The translations under genes were made by a program, and so were the position numbers. A stretch of DNA of 64,000 nucleotides from Ralstonia sp. RRA. Lineage in GTDB: Bacteria; Pseudomonadota; Gammaproteobacteria; Burkholderiales; Burkholderiaceae. Shown here piece by piece: positions 20,767-29,019 of the stretch. Positions within the stretch are counted from its first letter, which is position 1, and every line of letters starts with the position of its first letter. Under the pieces are notes generated by a model. The model was not told where the DNA came from and made no database searches. It was given only the letters and a program-made list of their open reading frames with translations. The DNA lies in contig NZ_CP146091.1 in assembly GCF_037023145.1 (NCBI RefSeq), positions 3,038,001 through 3,102,000 of the forward strand, read 5' to 3'.

Positions 20767-22644
20767 TCAGGCGGCCGACTTGCCGCGTACGGTGCGCGCA
20801 TCGCGCACTACCTTGCGGCCGGCAGCGCGCTTGCCCAGCCATGCCGAGCGCAACGGCGACGGGTCGGACGCCAGCGCCAGCGTGAACTGCGGTGTGGTGT
20901 CGGTGGCGAGCGTCACCTCCAGCGCCATCAGTTCGTCGCGGCGGAACACGTGCACGGACACCGTATCGCCGGCGCGATGGCGCGCCAGCGTCTTGTCGAG
21001 CTGGCCGGCCGGCACGCGCAGGCCGTCCACCGCCACGATCAGGTCGCCAGCGGACAAGCCGGCACGTTGCGCCGGGCCGCCGTCAAACACCTGCTGCAGC
21101 TTGACGAAGCCGTTCTCGGCGCCCGACTTGACGCCCAGGGCCAGCGCCGTCTCGGCCGCCTTGCGCGTCGCGCTCACGCCCATCGCCTTGAACAGCGCGG
21201 GCAGCGGCGGATCATCACGCCCTTCAGTCAACTGGCGCACCAGCGTGCGCAGGCGCAGGCCCGTGACCTCTTCCATCAAGGCAGTCAGCCCGGCTTCGGT
21301 CACGCCGCGCTGCGCGTGACCGTCGGCGTAGAAGTCGCGGCCGTACGTTACCCACAGGGCGCGTATCACGTCGTCGAGCGAACGTTCGCCGTCGGTCTGC
21401 GTGCGAATCGTCAGGTCCAACGCCAGCGCCACCAGCGAACCCTTGGTGTAGTAGCTGACGATGGCGTTGGGCGCGTTCTCGTCCTGGCGGTAGTACTTGG
21501 TCCACGCATCGAAGGAGCTTTCGGCCACGCTCTGCTTCAGGCGCCCGCTGCCGCGCAGCACGCCGTTCCACGTCTTGGCAACCATCTCCAGGTACTGCGC
21601 TTCAGAGATCAGGCCCGAGCGCACCAGCATCAGATCGTCGTAGTAACTGGTGAAGCCTTCGAACAGCCACAGCAGCGGCGTGTGCACTTCGCGGTCGAGC
21701 GCGTACGGCACGAAGGTGGCCGGCTTGATGCGCTTGACGTTCCAGGTGTGGAAATACTCATGGCTGACGAGGCCGAGGAAGGTGCGGTAGCCCTCGGTGG
21801 TCTCGTCGCGGCCGGTCACGGGCAGATCGCCGCGTGCGCACATCAGTGCGGTACTGGCACGGTGCTCCAGGCCGCCGTAGCCGTCGGTCGTCACCATCGT
21901 CATGAAGACGTAGCGACGGTTGCTATCCAGGAATGGCGCGGTGGCCGTCTGCGGCTCGAACAGGCGGATCTGCGCTTCGCAGATGCGCTTGAAGTCGCGG
22001 GCGATGCGCTCCAGATCGAGGTTCGGCACGCGGCCGGTGAAGACGGCGTCATGCTGCGCGCCGCAGGCCTCGAACGAGACCAGCGTGAACGTGCCCATCT
22101 CGACCGGGTGGTCGATCAGCTCGTCGTAGTTGGCGGCTTCGTACCAGCCGAACCCGTAGCGCTTGGCGCCGGCCTTGCCCTGGATGCGGCCGGTGGCTTC
22201 ACGCAGCGCGGTGGCGACGCGCCAGCCACGGTAGGCTTCGCCGGCGGGCGGCTGGATGTCGATCAGGCAACGCTGATCGTCTGCACCTTCCACCCGCAGG
22301 AAGACCGATGTGCCGTTGAAGAAGCCGTGCGTGGCGTCCAGGTGCGCGGCCCGCACTGACAGATCCCACGCATAGACGTCATACGACACCGTCAGCGGCC
22401 CGCTGCACGGCGTGGCCCACCAGGTGTCCTTGTCGACCTTGGTCAGGCGTACAGGCCGGTCGCCAGACGACGCCTCGATGCGCACGATGTTGCGCGCAAA
22501 CTCCCGGATCATGTAGCTGCCCGGAATCCACGCCGGCAGCGAGAAACGCTGCCCCTGTGGATCCGGCGAATCGACCGTGACGGTGACGGTGAAAACATGC
22601 GCCTCGGGGGCGGCGGGGGCGATGGTGTAGCGGATCGGCTTCAT
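20767..22644 (-). CDS. M61-family metallopeptidase with PDZ domain
   Basis: A glycyl-aminopeptidase-type protein of about 625 aa. The zinc motif HEYFH lies near residues 295-299, with a downstream Glu in WLFEGFTSYYDD, and the family GGLEHRAST motif precedes it. A PDZ domain occupies about residues 500-590 (GFVKLQQVFDGGPAQRAGLSAGDLIVAVDG, read in parts). No signal peptide is visible, suggesting a cytoplasmic location. I prefer ATG 22644 (MKPIRY); the in-frame ATG at 22653 overlaps the -10 box TACAAT. Confidence 0.88.
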   Translation of the reverse strand: MKPIRYTIAPAAPEAHVFTVTVTVDSPDPQGQRFSLPAWIPGSYMIREFARNIVRIEASSGDRPVRLTKVDKDTWWATPCSGPLTVSYDVYAWDLSVRAAHLDATHGFFNGTSVFLRVEGADDQRCLIDIQPPAGEAYRGWRVATALREATGRIQGKAGAKRYGFGWYEAANYDELIDHPVEMGTFTLVSFEACGAQHDAVFTGRVPNLDLERIARDFKRICEAQIRLFEPQTATAPFLDSNRRYVFMTMVTTDGYGGLEHRASTALMCARGDLPVTGRDETTEGYRTFLGLVSHEYFHTWNVKRIKPATFVPYALDREVHTPLLWLFEGFTSYYDDLMLVRSGLISEAQYLEMVAKTWNGVLRGSGRLKQSVAESSFDAWTKYYRQDENAPNAIVSYYTKGSLVALALDLTIRTQTDGERSLDDVIRALWVTYGRDFYADGHAQRGVTEAGLTALMEEVTGLRLRTLVRQLTEGRDDPPLPALFKAMGVSATRKAAETALALGVKSGAENGFVKLQQVFDGGPAQRAGLSAGDLIVAVDGLRVPAGQLDKTLARHRAGDTVSVHVFRRDELMALEVTLATDTTPQFTLALASDPSPLRSAWLGKRAAGRKVVRDARTVRGKSAA

Positions 22645-22651
22645 GGCGGAC

Positions 22652-22657
22652 ATTGTA
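22652..22657 (-). promoter_or_regulatory. -10 element of the M61 peptidase gene
   Basis: The minus strand reads GCTACAATG; TACAAT ends 7 nt before the chosen start at 22644. A transcript starting about 7 nt downstream would have essentially no 5' leader, implying leaderless or near-leaderless translation. Confidence 0.4.
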
Positions 22658-22712
22658 GCGTTGCCGTCCCATGCTGCCGATGCCGAATTCGTCTGGAAAC
22701 CGGTCTGTCAGA

Positions 22713-23729
22713 CTAACGGTTGACGTCCACAACCACGCGCCCGCGCATCTTGCCAGCCATGATGTCGTGCGCTGCGTCGATGGCCTCCGAGAGCGTCACC
22801 TCCCGGGTGATGGCGGCCAGGCGGTCGGGCAGCAGATCGGTGGCCAGGCGATGCCATGCCGTCTGACGCAGCGCACGCGGCGCCATCACGCTGTCGATGC
22901 CGCACAGCGTCACGCCGCGCAGGATGAACGGGGCGACCGTCGCCGGGAAATCCATCCCCTGCGCCAATCCGCAGGCCGTGACCACGCCGCCGTAGCGGAC
23001 CTGCGCGCAGGCATTGGCCAGCGTGTGCGACCCCACCGAATCCACCACCGCAGCCCAGCGCTCCTTCTGCAGGGGCTTGCCGGGGGCGGACAGCTCCGCG
23101 CGGTCGATCACATCCGTGGCGCCCAGCGCTTGCAGAAAGTCCGCCTCGCTCGTCTTGCCGGTGGAGGCCACCACGCGGTAGCCCAGCTTGCCCAGCAATG
23201 CGATGGCGATCGAGCCCACGCCGCCCGAGGCGCCCGTCACGAGCACCTCGCCGTCGCCCGGTTTCACGCCGGCACGCTCCAGCGCCAACACCGACAGCAT
23301 CGCCGTGTAACCCGCCGTGCCGATCGCCATGGCCTGCCGCGCATCGAGCCCGGCTGGCAGTGCAACCAGCCAGTCGCCAGACAGACGTGCACGTTGCGCG
23401 AGGCAGCCCCAGTGCGCCTCGCCGACGCCCCAGCCGTTGAGGATGACCGCATCGCCCGTCTTCCACTCCGGATGCGAGGAGTCGAGCACCACGCCCGCAC
23501 CGTCGATGCCGGCCACCATCGGCCACTTGCGCACGACGGGGCCGCGACCAGTGATGGCCAGGCCGTCCTTGTAATTGATCGTCGACCAGTCCACGCGGAT
23601 CAGCACGTCACCCGCGGTCACGTCGTTGGCGAGCGCCTCGGGCGTGGAGAGCGCCGCGTCATCCAGGTCAACGATGTGGGCCAGCGGCCCGCCATCCTGC
23701 TTTTCCAGCATCAGCGCGCGAAACGACAT
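22713..23729 (-). CDS. MDR-family NADPH oxidoreductase (AcuI/YhdH type)
   Basis: A 338-aa zinc-independent medium-chain dehydrogenase/reductase. The start MSFRALMLEKQDGG, the TINYKDGLAITG block, the AGIDGAG segment and the nucleotide-binding VTGASGGVGSIAIALLGKLGY (about 155-175, read in parts) match the acrylyl-CoA reductase AcuI/YhdH group. These enzymes reduce acryloyl-CoA to propionyl-CoA. Ribosome site GGAGA lies 7 nt before the ATG. It stands alone between the dsbC terminator and the M61 gene. Confidence 0.85.
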   Translation of the reverse strand: MSFRALMLEKQDGGPLAHIVDLDDAALSTPEALANDVTAGDVLIRVDWSTINYKDGLAITGRGPVVRKWPMVAGIDGAGVVLDSSHPEWKTGDAVILNGWGVGEAHWGCLAQRARLSGDWLVALPAGLDARQAMAIGTAGYTAMLSVLALERAGVKPGDGEVLVTGASGGVGSIAIALLGKLGYRVVASTGKTSEADFLQALGATDVIDRAELSAPGKPLQKERWAAVVDSVGSHTLANACAQVRYGGVVTACGLAQGMDFPATVAPFILRGVTLCGIDSVMAPRALRQTAWHRLATDLLPDRLAAITREVTLSEAIDAAHDIMAGKMRGRVVVDVNR

Positions 23730-23775
23730 GTTGGTCTCCGATCGGGTTGTGATTGTTGTGATGTGAGCGCCCAAA

Positions 23776-23806
23776 GAAAAAGCGCCGGAAGAACCGGCGC
23801 TTTCAT
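23776..23806 (-). terminator. Intrinsic terminator after dsbC
   Basis: Perfect 8-bp stem AGCGCCGG (23781-23788) / CCGGCGCT (23794-23801) with a 5-nt loop, followed on the minus strand by TTTTTC. It lies just beyond the dsbC stop. Confidence 0.85.
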
Positions 23807-23814
23807 GGGGTGGC

Positions 23815-24561
23815 TTACGACTTCTTGAGCGCGGCGAACTTACGCTCCAGCGTGGCCGCATCGATCAGGCCCGGGGCCCGCGAGCCATCGGGGAAGATGA
23901 TGGCCGGCGTGCCAGTCACGTTGAGCGACTGGCCGAGCTTCAGGTTGGCTTCCAGCGGCGTGTCGCAGGTGCCGGCGCCGGACGGGGCGGTCTTGGCGGT
24001 CATCCAGTCGCGCCAGGCCTTGGCCCGGTCAGCCGAGCACCAGATCTGCTTGGACTTGGTGTTTGAATCTTCCGACAGGATCGGGAACAGGAAGGTGTAG
24101 ACGGTGATGTTGTCGACCTGCGTGAGCATCTGCTCCAGCTTGTGGCAGTACGGGCAGTTCGGATCGGAGAACACGGCGATCTTGCGCGCGCCGTTGCCCT
24201 TGACCCACTTCACGGCGCGGTCCAGCGGCAGGTCGGACCACTTGATGCGGTTCAGCTCGGCCAGGCGCTCTTGCGTGAGGTTGGTGGCGGTTTGCGTGTC
24301 GAGCAGATCGCCATTCAGGACGTAGCGGCCGGTGGCATCGGTGTAGACGACCTGGCTGCCGAGGTTGATCTCGTACAGGCCGGCCAGCGGCGACTTGGCA
24401 ACGCTCTTGATCTCCACGTTGGAGCCCAGGGCCTTCTGCACGCTGGCTTTGACCTTCTCTAGCGCGGGCTCGGCGGCACCGGCGCTCAGTACATAACCCG
24501 CGCCAATCGCAGCCACAGCCACCGCAGAGGCGATGGCCGCCACCCGAACACGAAACGACAT
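23815..24561 (-). CDS. dsbC: Thiol:disulfide isomerase DsbC
   Basis: A 248-aa periplasmic disulfide isomerase. A signal peptide or N-terminal anchor covers about residues 1-30 (AGAA|EP), followed by the dimerisation domain and a thioredoxin domain with the CPYC active site (Cys136-Cys139 in SDPNCPYCHKLEQ). A second Cys pair characteristic of DsbC is present (Cys in QIWCSAD and GTCDTP). It lies 48 nt downstream of the UbiH-family gene and ends at an intrinsic terminator. Confidence 0.95.
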   Translation of the reverse strand: MSFRVRVAAIASAVAVAAIGAGYVLSAGAAEPALEKVKASVQKALGSNVEIKSVAKSPLAGLYEINLGSQVVYTDATGRYVLNGDLLDTQTATNLTQERLAELNRIKWSDLPLDRAVKWVKGNGARKIAVFSDPNCPYCHKLEQMLTQVDNITVYTFLFPILSEDSNTKSKQIWCSADRAKAWRDWMTAKTAPSGAGTCDTPLEANLKLGQSLNVTGTPAIIFPDGSRAPGLIDAATLERKFAALKKS

Positions 24562-24609
24562 AACAACTCCTGAAACCCCAGAAAACGCTGATGATGCCCG
24601 AGAACTGCC

Positions 24610-25917
24610 TCAGCCCAGCGCGTGCTTAATGAGTAAGCGTTTGATAAATGGCGTCATGCCCACCATGCGCATGCCCGCATTGCGTACTGTGCGGGGCAGT
24701 GCGCCCGGCAGGGCGAACAGCTTGTGCAGACCATCTGTGGCGGCCGTAAGCGAAAGCAGGTCTTCGCGGCGGGCACGCTCGTAACGGCGCAACAACCTCA
24801 GATCGCCATGATCGCGCATGGTTTCACGTTCCGCCATCACCTTGCCAATTTCTGCGACATCCCGCAGGCCCAGGTTCATGCCCTGCCCGGCCAGCGGATG
24901 AATCACATGGGCCGCATCGCCCACCAGCGCCACGCGCGGCGCGACCGCCCGGCTGGCGTGCTGCAGGATCAGCGGGAAGCCCTGCGCGGGGGTGATGTTC
25001 GACAGACGCCCAAAGCGAGCGGCGATGGCGCCACCTGCGGCGGCCTCCACGGCACGGCAAAGCGCATCGGGTGACAGGGCCAGCAGTTCACGCGCGTGCG
25101 CTTCATCGGCGGACCACACCATCGAGACGCGGCGATCAGGCAACGGCAGCATCGCGAGGATCTCGCCGCGTGCGGGGGTGGCGTCGTCGGCTGCGGCGGC
25201 CTGCTCGGCGGAGGTGCCGAGAAACCACTGCCACGCGGTGTCCTGATGCCAGTGCTCGGCCTGGAAGTTGGCGACCACGCCCAGTTGGCGATACGGCTTC
25301 GCCTCGGCCTGGATACCGGCCTGCTCTCGCACCCAGGAGTGCTTGCCGTCGGCGCCGATCACGCATTCCGCGCGAATCACCTGCCCATCGGCCAGCGTCA
25401 GGCGCACGGCGTCGGCTTCCATCTCGAAGCCGGTGGCAGCGTGCGGGAAGATCTGCACGGTGTGGGCAAAGCGCAGCGCGGTTTCCAGCGCGCGCTCGAC
25501 CAGCGACGACTCGGCAATCCACGCCAATTGCGGCGCGCCGGCGGCGTAAGCGGAGAAATGCAGGTCAGGATGGCTGTGCTCGCCACGCGCGGCGGCATCG
25601 TCGCCGAAGATGCGCATGTCGTGCACCGGCTGCACGCGCGTCATGTCGAGCGCAGGCCAGATGCGCAACTGTTCCAGCAACGCCTGCGAGCTGGACGAGA
25701 ACGCGTAGACGCGTGCGTCCCAGGCATCGGGCCCCGCAGTTGTAACAGACGGCGCGGGCGACGGCGCAGGCGGCGCAATCAGCGCCACGCGCAAGCCGAT
25801 CTGCGCAAGCCGCAGCGCGCACGCGCGCCCGACGATACCGCCGCCAACCACCGCCAGATGGTAGGCCGGTGCCTCCTTGGAAGCCGCCTTGGGAGAGGAA
25901 AACGCGGGTGTATTCAT
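24610..25917 (-). CDS. UbiH/UbiF-family FAD-dependent hydroxylase
   Basis: A 435-aa flavoprotein monooxygenase, probably a ring hydroxylase of ubiquinone synthesis. Motifs: GGGIVGRACAL (FAD Rossmann fold, about 25-35), the mid-protein GADGKHSWVRE, and GDAAHVIHPLAGQGMNLGLRD (second FAD motif). Which ring position it hydroxylates cannot be read from sequence. I chose ATG 25917, just downstream of a -10 TATAAT; the frame is open further upstream but lies beyond the promoter. Co-transcribed with dsbC. Confidence 0.87.
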   Translation of the reverse strand: MNTPAFSSPKAASKEAPAYHLAVVGGGIVGRACALRLAQIGLRVALIAPPAPSPAPSVTTAGPDAWDARVYAFSSSSQALLEQLRIWPALDMTRVQPVHDMRIFGDDAAARGEHSHPDLHFSAYAAGAPQLAWIAESSLVERALETALRFAHTVQIFPHAATGFEMEADAVRLTLADGQVIRAECVIGADGKHSWVREQAGIQAEAKPYRQLGVVANFQAEHWHQDTAWQWFLGTSAEQAAAADDATPARGEILAMLPLPDRRVSMVWSADEAHARELLALSPDALCRAVEAAAGGAIAARFGRLSNITPAQGFPLILQHASRAVAPRVALVGDAAHVIHPLAGQGMNLGLRDVAEIGKVMAERETMRDHGDLRLLRRYERARREDLLSLTAATDGLHKLFALPGALPRTVRNAGMRMVGMTPFIKRLLIKHALG

Positions 25918-25926
25918 GGTGCGCCG

Positions 25927-25932
25927 ATTATA
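25927..25932 (-). promoter_or_regulatory. -10 element of the ubiH-like/dsbC operon
   Basis: Perfect TATAAT on the minus strand (GCTATAATCGG), ending 9 nt before the ATG at 25917. The implied transcript leader is only a few nucleotides. Confidence 0.55.
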
Positions 25933-26282
25933 GCGGCGGGGGCAGCCGCGACTTTGCGGCCGCGCAAATGTGTCACGGCCAGCACGTGACGCTGAAATGG
26001 GGTCGGTGGTGTTTACGCCTAAGCAGATGCCGTGGTGCGCCTGAATCACTTATGGGGATTGCGGCGCAGGATGCATTTTCCGGCCCTCCGAAGTGCGCCC
26101 TGCATCCCGAAAGTGGTCACGTCTTGGCATGTCTGTCAGTTCGTAATGTGACGCCATTTCCACCTGAAAAACAGCGCTCAAGTCATCGCCCGGGATGGAC
26201 GATAAAAGCCGGGCAATTCGACGTTTTGACGTGCGCGACCCGCCGATAGAGTGCAGGTCCGATCCATGGATTCCTGACCGCC
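25933..26282. other. Intergenic region between divergent genes
   Basis: About 350 bp without a supportable gene. Toward the right end, TTGACG (26226-26231) and TAGAGT (26247-26252), 15 bp apart, form a possible weak promoter for the lipoprotein gene that follows. Nothing else stands out. Confidence 0.4.
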
Positions 26283-26681
26283 ATGTGGACTCTCTCCCAT
26301 ATGACACCATTGCCCAGGCTGATTGCCGGCGCCGCATTGCTGGCGCTGGTTGGCTGCGCACAGTTGCAGACGCAGACGAAGGCCACGCCCAACGCCCGCA
26401 CCGCACCGGCAGGCGAGGTCATGAGCTTCACCATTCCGCCTGATGCACTGGGTGCGCATGACCCGCAACTGACCGCCGTGCTGACCAAGGCCGGCGCGCT
26501 GGCTGCCGCGCAGAAGCGCCCGGCGACGATCCAAGTCGCGGCGCTGACGCAGGATTTCCGCTACCTGAACCAGGCGCTGTGGAATGGTGTGCCTGCGCAG
26601 CGTGCCAGTTACGTCCACCTGGAAAACCTGACCGTCAACGCCAGCCAGCCGTATAGCGTGACGATCCGCACGCAGGATTAA
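26283..26681 (+). CDS. Lipoprotein, unknown function
   Basis: A 132-aa protein with a lipoprotein signal peptide and lipobox LVGC (lipidated Cys25 from the first ATG; a second ATG at 26301 would shorten the n-region). The mature region is about 108 aa with no recognised motif; its middle (PATIQVAALTQDFRYLNQALWNG) looks globular. It lies 10 nt before another exported protein and just upstream of a lytic transglycosylase, so an envelope-associated unit is likely. Confidence 0.75.
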   Translation: MWTLSHMTPLPRLIAGAALLALVGCAQLQTQTKATPNARTAPAGEVMSFTIPPDALGAHDPQLTAVLTKAGALAAAQKRPATIQVAALTQDFRYLNQALWNGVPAQRASYVHLENLTVNASQPYSVTIRTQD

Positions 26682-26691
26682 GAGGAATGTC

Positions 26692-27036
26692 ATGCGTATG
26701 ACCCATCTACTCTTCCCGCTGACCGTCGGCCTGCTGGCCGTGCCGGCGTCTGCATTTGCCGCACCGCCCGATTCTCTGATGCCGGCAACGGCTGCGGCCG
26801 CGGCGGCTGACAAGGTCTATCCGCCCCTGCCCTCGCTGGCGATGCTGCCGCCAGGCGGTGGTGGTAGCGAAATCGAGCCTGCGCCCGCTGCGCGCACACG
26901 TGGCAGCAAGCGCAAGGCCACCTTCGTCCAGGTGCGCAAGGCGGCCGACCCGGTGCCGCGCATGGTGGTGTCGGAGGCGTCGCACACATATCTGGCCGGC
27001 ATCGAGCACCAGCTCGAAGCGGCTCTGCAGAAGTAA
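26692..27036 (+). CDS. Exported protein, unknown function
   Basis: A 114-aa protein with a Sec signal peptide (cleavage near AFA|APP, residue 22-23). The mature protein has a Pro/Gly-rich linker and a basic segment (RTRGSKRKATF), ending in a short predicted helix. A good ribosome site (AGAGGAA) precedes it. It is encoded between the lipoprotein and the transglycosylase on the same strand with short gaps. No family recognised. Confidence 0.7.
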   Translation: MRMTHLLFPLTVGLLAVPASAFAAPPDSLMPATAAAAAADKVYPPLPSLAMLPPGGGGSEIEPAPAARTRGSKRKATFVQVRKAADPVPRMVVSEASHTYLAGIEHQLEAALQK

Positions 27037-27065
27037 CCAACCAACGACCGTCCGCCGGAGCCGCC

Positions 27066-27533
27066 ATGCATGCCACCCACACCCTTCGCTTGATCTGGGC
27101 ACAACTTGGCGCGGCGCTGCTGCTGGCGCTGTGCAGCCTTGCCGCACACGCTGCGAGCGATTGCTTCGAGCAGGCTGGCGCCTACCAGGGCGTCAACCCG
27201 ACGGTGCTACGCGCGATCGTGTGGTTTGAATCGAAGGGCGATGCGAATGCCGTGCACCGCAACGCCGACGGCTCGGTCGACATTGGCCAGGCGCAGATCA
27301 ACTCGATTCATTTCAGTACGTTGGCGCGCTACGGGGTGCCGCGCCACGCGCTGACCGATGCCTGCGTCAACGTGTTTGTGGCGGCCTGGCTGCTCAAGCA
27401 AAAGATGGTTCGCCACGGAAACACGTGGCGCGCGATCGGGGCGTATCACTCCGAAACACCGGCGCAACGCGATTCCTACGCGCGCAGCATCCAGCGTGTG
27501 CTGGTGTCGTGGGGGGAGTTGCAGCCCCGCTGA
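27066..27533 (+). CDS. Small SLT-type lytic transglycosylase
   Basis: A 155-aa exported peptidoglycan lyase of the IagB/IpgF/BfpH kind that opens local gaps in the wall for envelope machines. A signal peptide ends near AHA|ASD (about residue 29). The SLT domain shows YQGVNPTVLRAIVWFESKGD with catalytic Glu, then GSVDIGQAQIN and the C-terminal AIGAYHSETPAQRDSYA. It is probably co-transcribed with the two exported proteins upstream. No secretion or pilus genes adjoin it. Confidence 0.88.
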   Translation: MHATHTLRLIWAQLGAALLLALCSLAAHAASDCFEQAGAYQGVNPTVLRAIVWFESKGDANAVHRNADGSVDIGQAQINSIHFSTLARYGVPRHALTDACVNVFVAAWLLKQKMVRHGNTWRAIGAYHSETPAQRDSYARSIQRVLVSWGELQPR

Positions 27534-27560
27534 TCGGCTAGCTGCCGATCGTTTTCCTTC

Positions 27561-27938
27561 TTAGTAGTACGAGACGGTGGCGTACGCCTGACGTGCGCCG
27601 ATCGAGCGGCGTTCACCGCTGACCAGGCGCATCAGTTCATCCTGGCGCGGGCAGACCAGCGCACGCACGCGGGCGTCGTTGGCCAGAATGCGCATCATCA
27701 GGTCGCGCTTGCGTTGCAGTTCTTCGTGCGACAAGGCCGGGCGCTGGGCGTGGCCCAGGCGTTCCATGTAGACCGCGCATTCGCGCTCCAGGGCGCTCAC
27801 GCCGTCCCAATCGCCCATCTCGGCCGCCACGACCATTTCTGCGGACAGGGTGGCGATCGCCTCATAGCTGGCGAACAGGCTGTCGTTGCTGGCGACCGCG
27901 TGGGTCGGGCGGGCGGCGGTGGTAACGGTCCAGGACAT
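27561..27938 (-). CDS. FliT-like protein
   Basis: A 125-aa, largely helical soluble protein. The pattern YEAIATLSAEMVVAAEMGDWDGVSALERECA (read in parts, about residues 25-55) resembles FliT, the flagellar export chaperone for FliD and modulator of FlhDC. The C-terminal half is helical with a conserved-looking DARVRALVCPRQDEL. No other flagellar gene is nearby. The ATG at 27938 has a good ribosome site (GGGGAG). The family assignment is tentative. Confidence 0.6.
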   Translation of the reverse strand: MSWTVTTAARPTHAVASNDSLFASYEAIATLSAEMVVAAEMGDWDGVSALERECAVYMERLGHAQRPALSHEELQRKRDLMMRILANDARVRALVCPRQDELMRLVSGERRSIGARQAYATVSYY

Positions 27939-28413
27939 GCTGTGCTCCCCACTCAGATTTGTTGTTTGGAGCAAGACAGTGCAATAGGTATGCCCGGTCC
28001 GGGCAGCCCCCGTCCTTGCCGGACCGAAGTTGGCCAAAAGCCTTATCCAGCCTGGGTTGACAGGCGGGCTGGGGACTTCCCTACCCCCTTGCCGACACCC
28101 ACGCTGGGCTGGGTTTTGCGCAAAGTTGTTACGTTTCTGGAACGTAACGCGTAACGGCCCCGTAACGCGTTTTCAGCCCACGCCCTCGGCCCGCCGGGAA
28201 TCGTCTTGCGTACCCAATGAGGCTTCCTAGAATTTGACAGTGGCGCGCCGCAGACGGATTGCGGGGCCGCTTTCGTCCGCTTGTCTTCGATACGGCCGGC
28301 TGTCTGCCCGCCCGTTTCCGACCCTCCATCCGGGCCAAGCCCTGACAACGTCCGCCCCGGCTGATTGCCGTGGTCGTGCGCGCATTCGTCAACTACGTCG
28401 GATGGAGGAAACC
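27939..28413. other. Intergenic region between fliT-like and DUF1326 genes
   Basis: 475 bp with no supportable gene. It contains a palindrome plus repeated CGTAACG boxes (28128-28167) and a candidate promoter TTGCGT-16 bp-TAGAAT (28206-28233) reading toward the DUF1326 gene, with a transcript leader of about 175 nt. Confidence 0.5.
28128..28167. promoter_or_regulatory. Cluster of GTTACG/CGTAAC boxes
   Basis: Palindrome GTTACGTT - 5 nt - AACGTAAC (28128-28148), whose right arm is the first of three direct CGTAACG boxes at 28143, 28150 and 28161. Four oriented copies of one hexamer in 40 bp look like a multi-site operator. The regulator is unknown. Confidence 0.5.
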
Positions 28414-29016
28414 ATGTCCTATCACCTGGAAGGCAGGCTGCTCGAAGTCTGCAACTGCCGCGTCCTGTGCCCGTGCTGGATCGGCGAAGACCCCGATTTC
28501 GGCACCTGCGACACCATCGTCGCGTGGCACATGGACCGCGGCACGATCGACGGCGTCGACGTGTCCGGTTGCACCATTGCAGCCGTCGCGCACGTCCCGG
28601 GCAACATCCTGGAAGGCAACTGGACAGCGGCGATCTTCCTTAACGACAGCGCGACCGATGCGCAGGAGAAAGCGCTGCTCAAGGTCTACACCGGCCAGGC
28701 CGGCGGGCCGATCGCCGAACTGGCCAAGCTGATCGGCAAGGTCGTCTCGGTCGAGCGCGCAGCGATCACATTCGACATCGTCGGGGCCAAGGGCACGCTC
28801 AAGATCGGCACTGATTACTACGCCGAACTCGAACCGTACGTGGGCCCGACCGGCCAGCAGACCACGCTGTCGGACACCGTGTTCTCGACCGTGCCGGGTG
28901 CGCCGGTGTTCGTGGGCAAGGCGCCGGTCTACCGCTCGAAGAACGCGGATATCGGCATCAACGTCGACATCAAGAACCACAACGCGCTGCAGAGCACGTT
29001 CCTGTTCGACGCTTGA
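28414..29016 (+). CDS. DUF1326 domain protein
   Basis: A 200-aa protein that is DUF1326 along its whole length. The N-terminus has the family motif with clustered Cys (LEVCNCRVLCPCWIGEDPDFGTCD, about 10-33, read in parts), suggesting metal binding. No signal peptide. A strong ribosome site (GGAGGA) precedes the ATG at 28414. It is followed 3 nt later by a DUF2182 membrane protein, a pairing seen repeatedly in proteobacteria. The function is not established. Confidence 0.85.
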   Translation: MSYHLEGRLLEVCNCRVLCPCWIGEDPDFGTCDTIVAWHMDRGTIDGVDVSGCTIAAVAHVPGNILEGNWTAAIFLNDSATDAQEKALLKVYTGQAGGPIAELAKLIGKVVSVERAAITFDIVGAKGTLKIGTDYYAELEPYVGPTGQQTTLSDTVFSTVPGAPVFVGKAPVYRSKNADIGINVDIKNHNALQSTFLFDA

Positions 29017-29019
29017 ACG

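Noticed and set aside
18466..22359. A 1297-codon plus-strand open frame opposite the FUSC and M61 genes
   Set aside because: It is an antisense shadow of two well-recognised genes; high GC and codon bias keep the opposite frame open, and it has low-complexity His/Arg/Gln-rich composition, no ribosome site and no domain.
28234..28413. N-terminal extension of the DUF1326 protein
   Set aside because: The frame is open upstream, but the GGAGGA site and the conserved family start (MSYHLEGRLLEV) both place the start at 28414.
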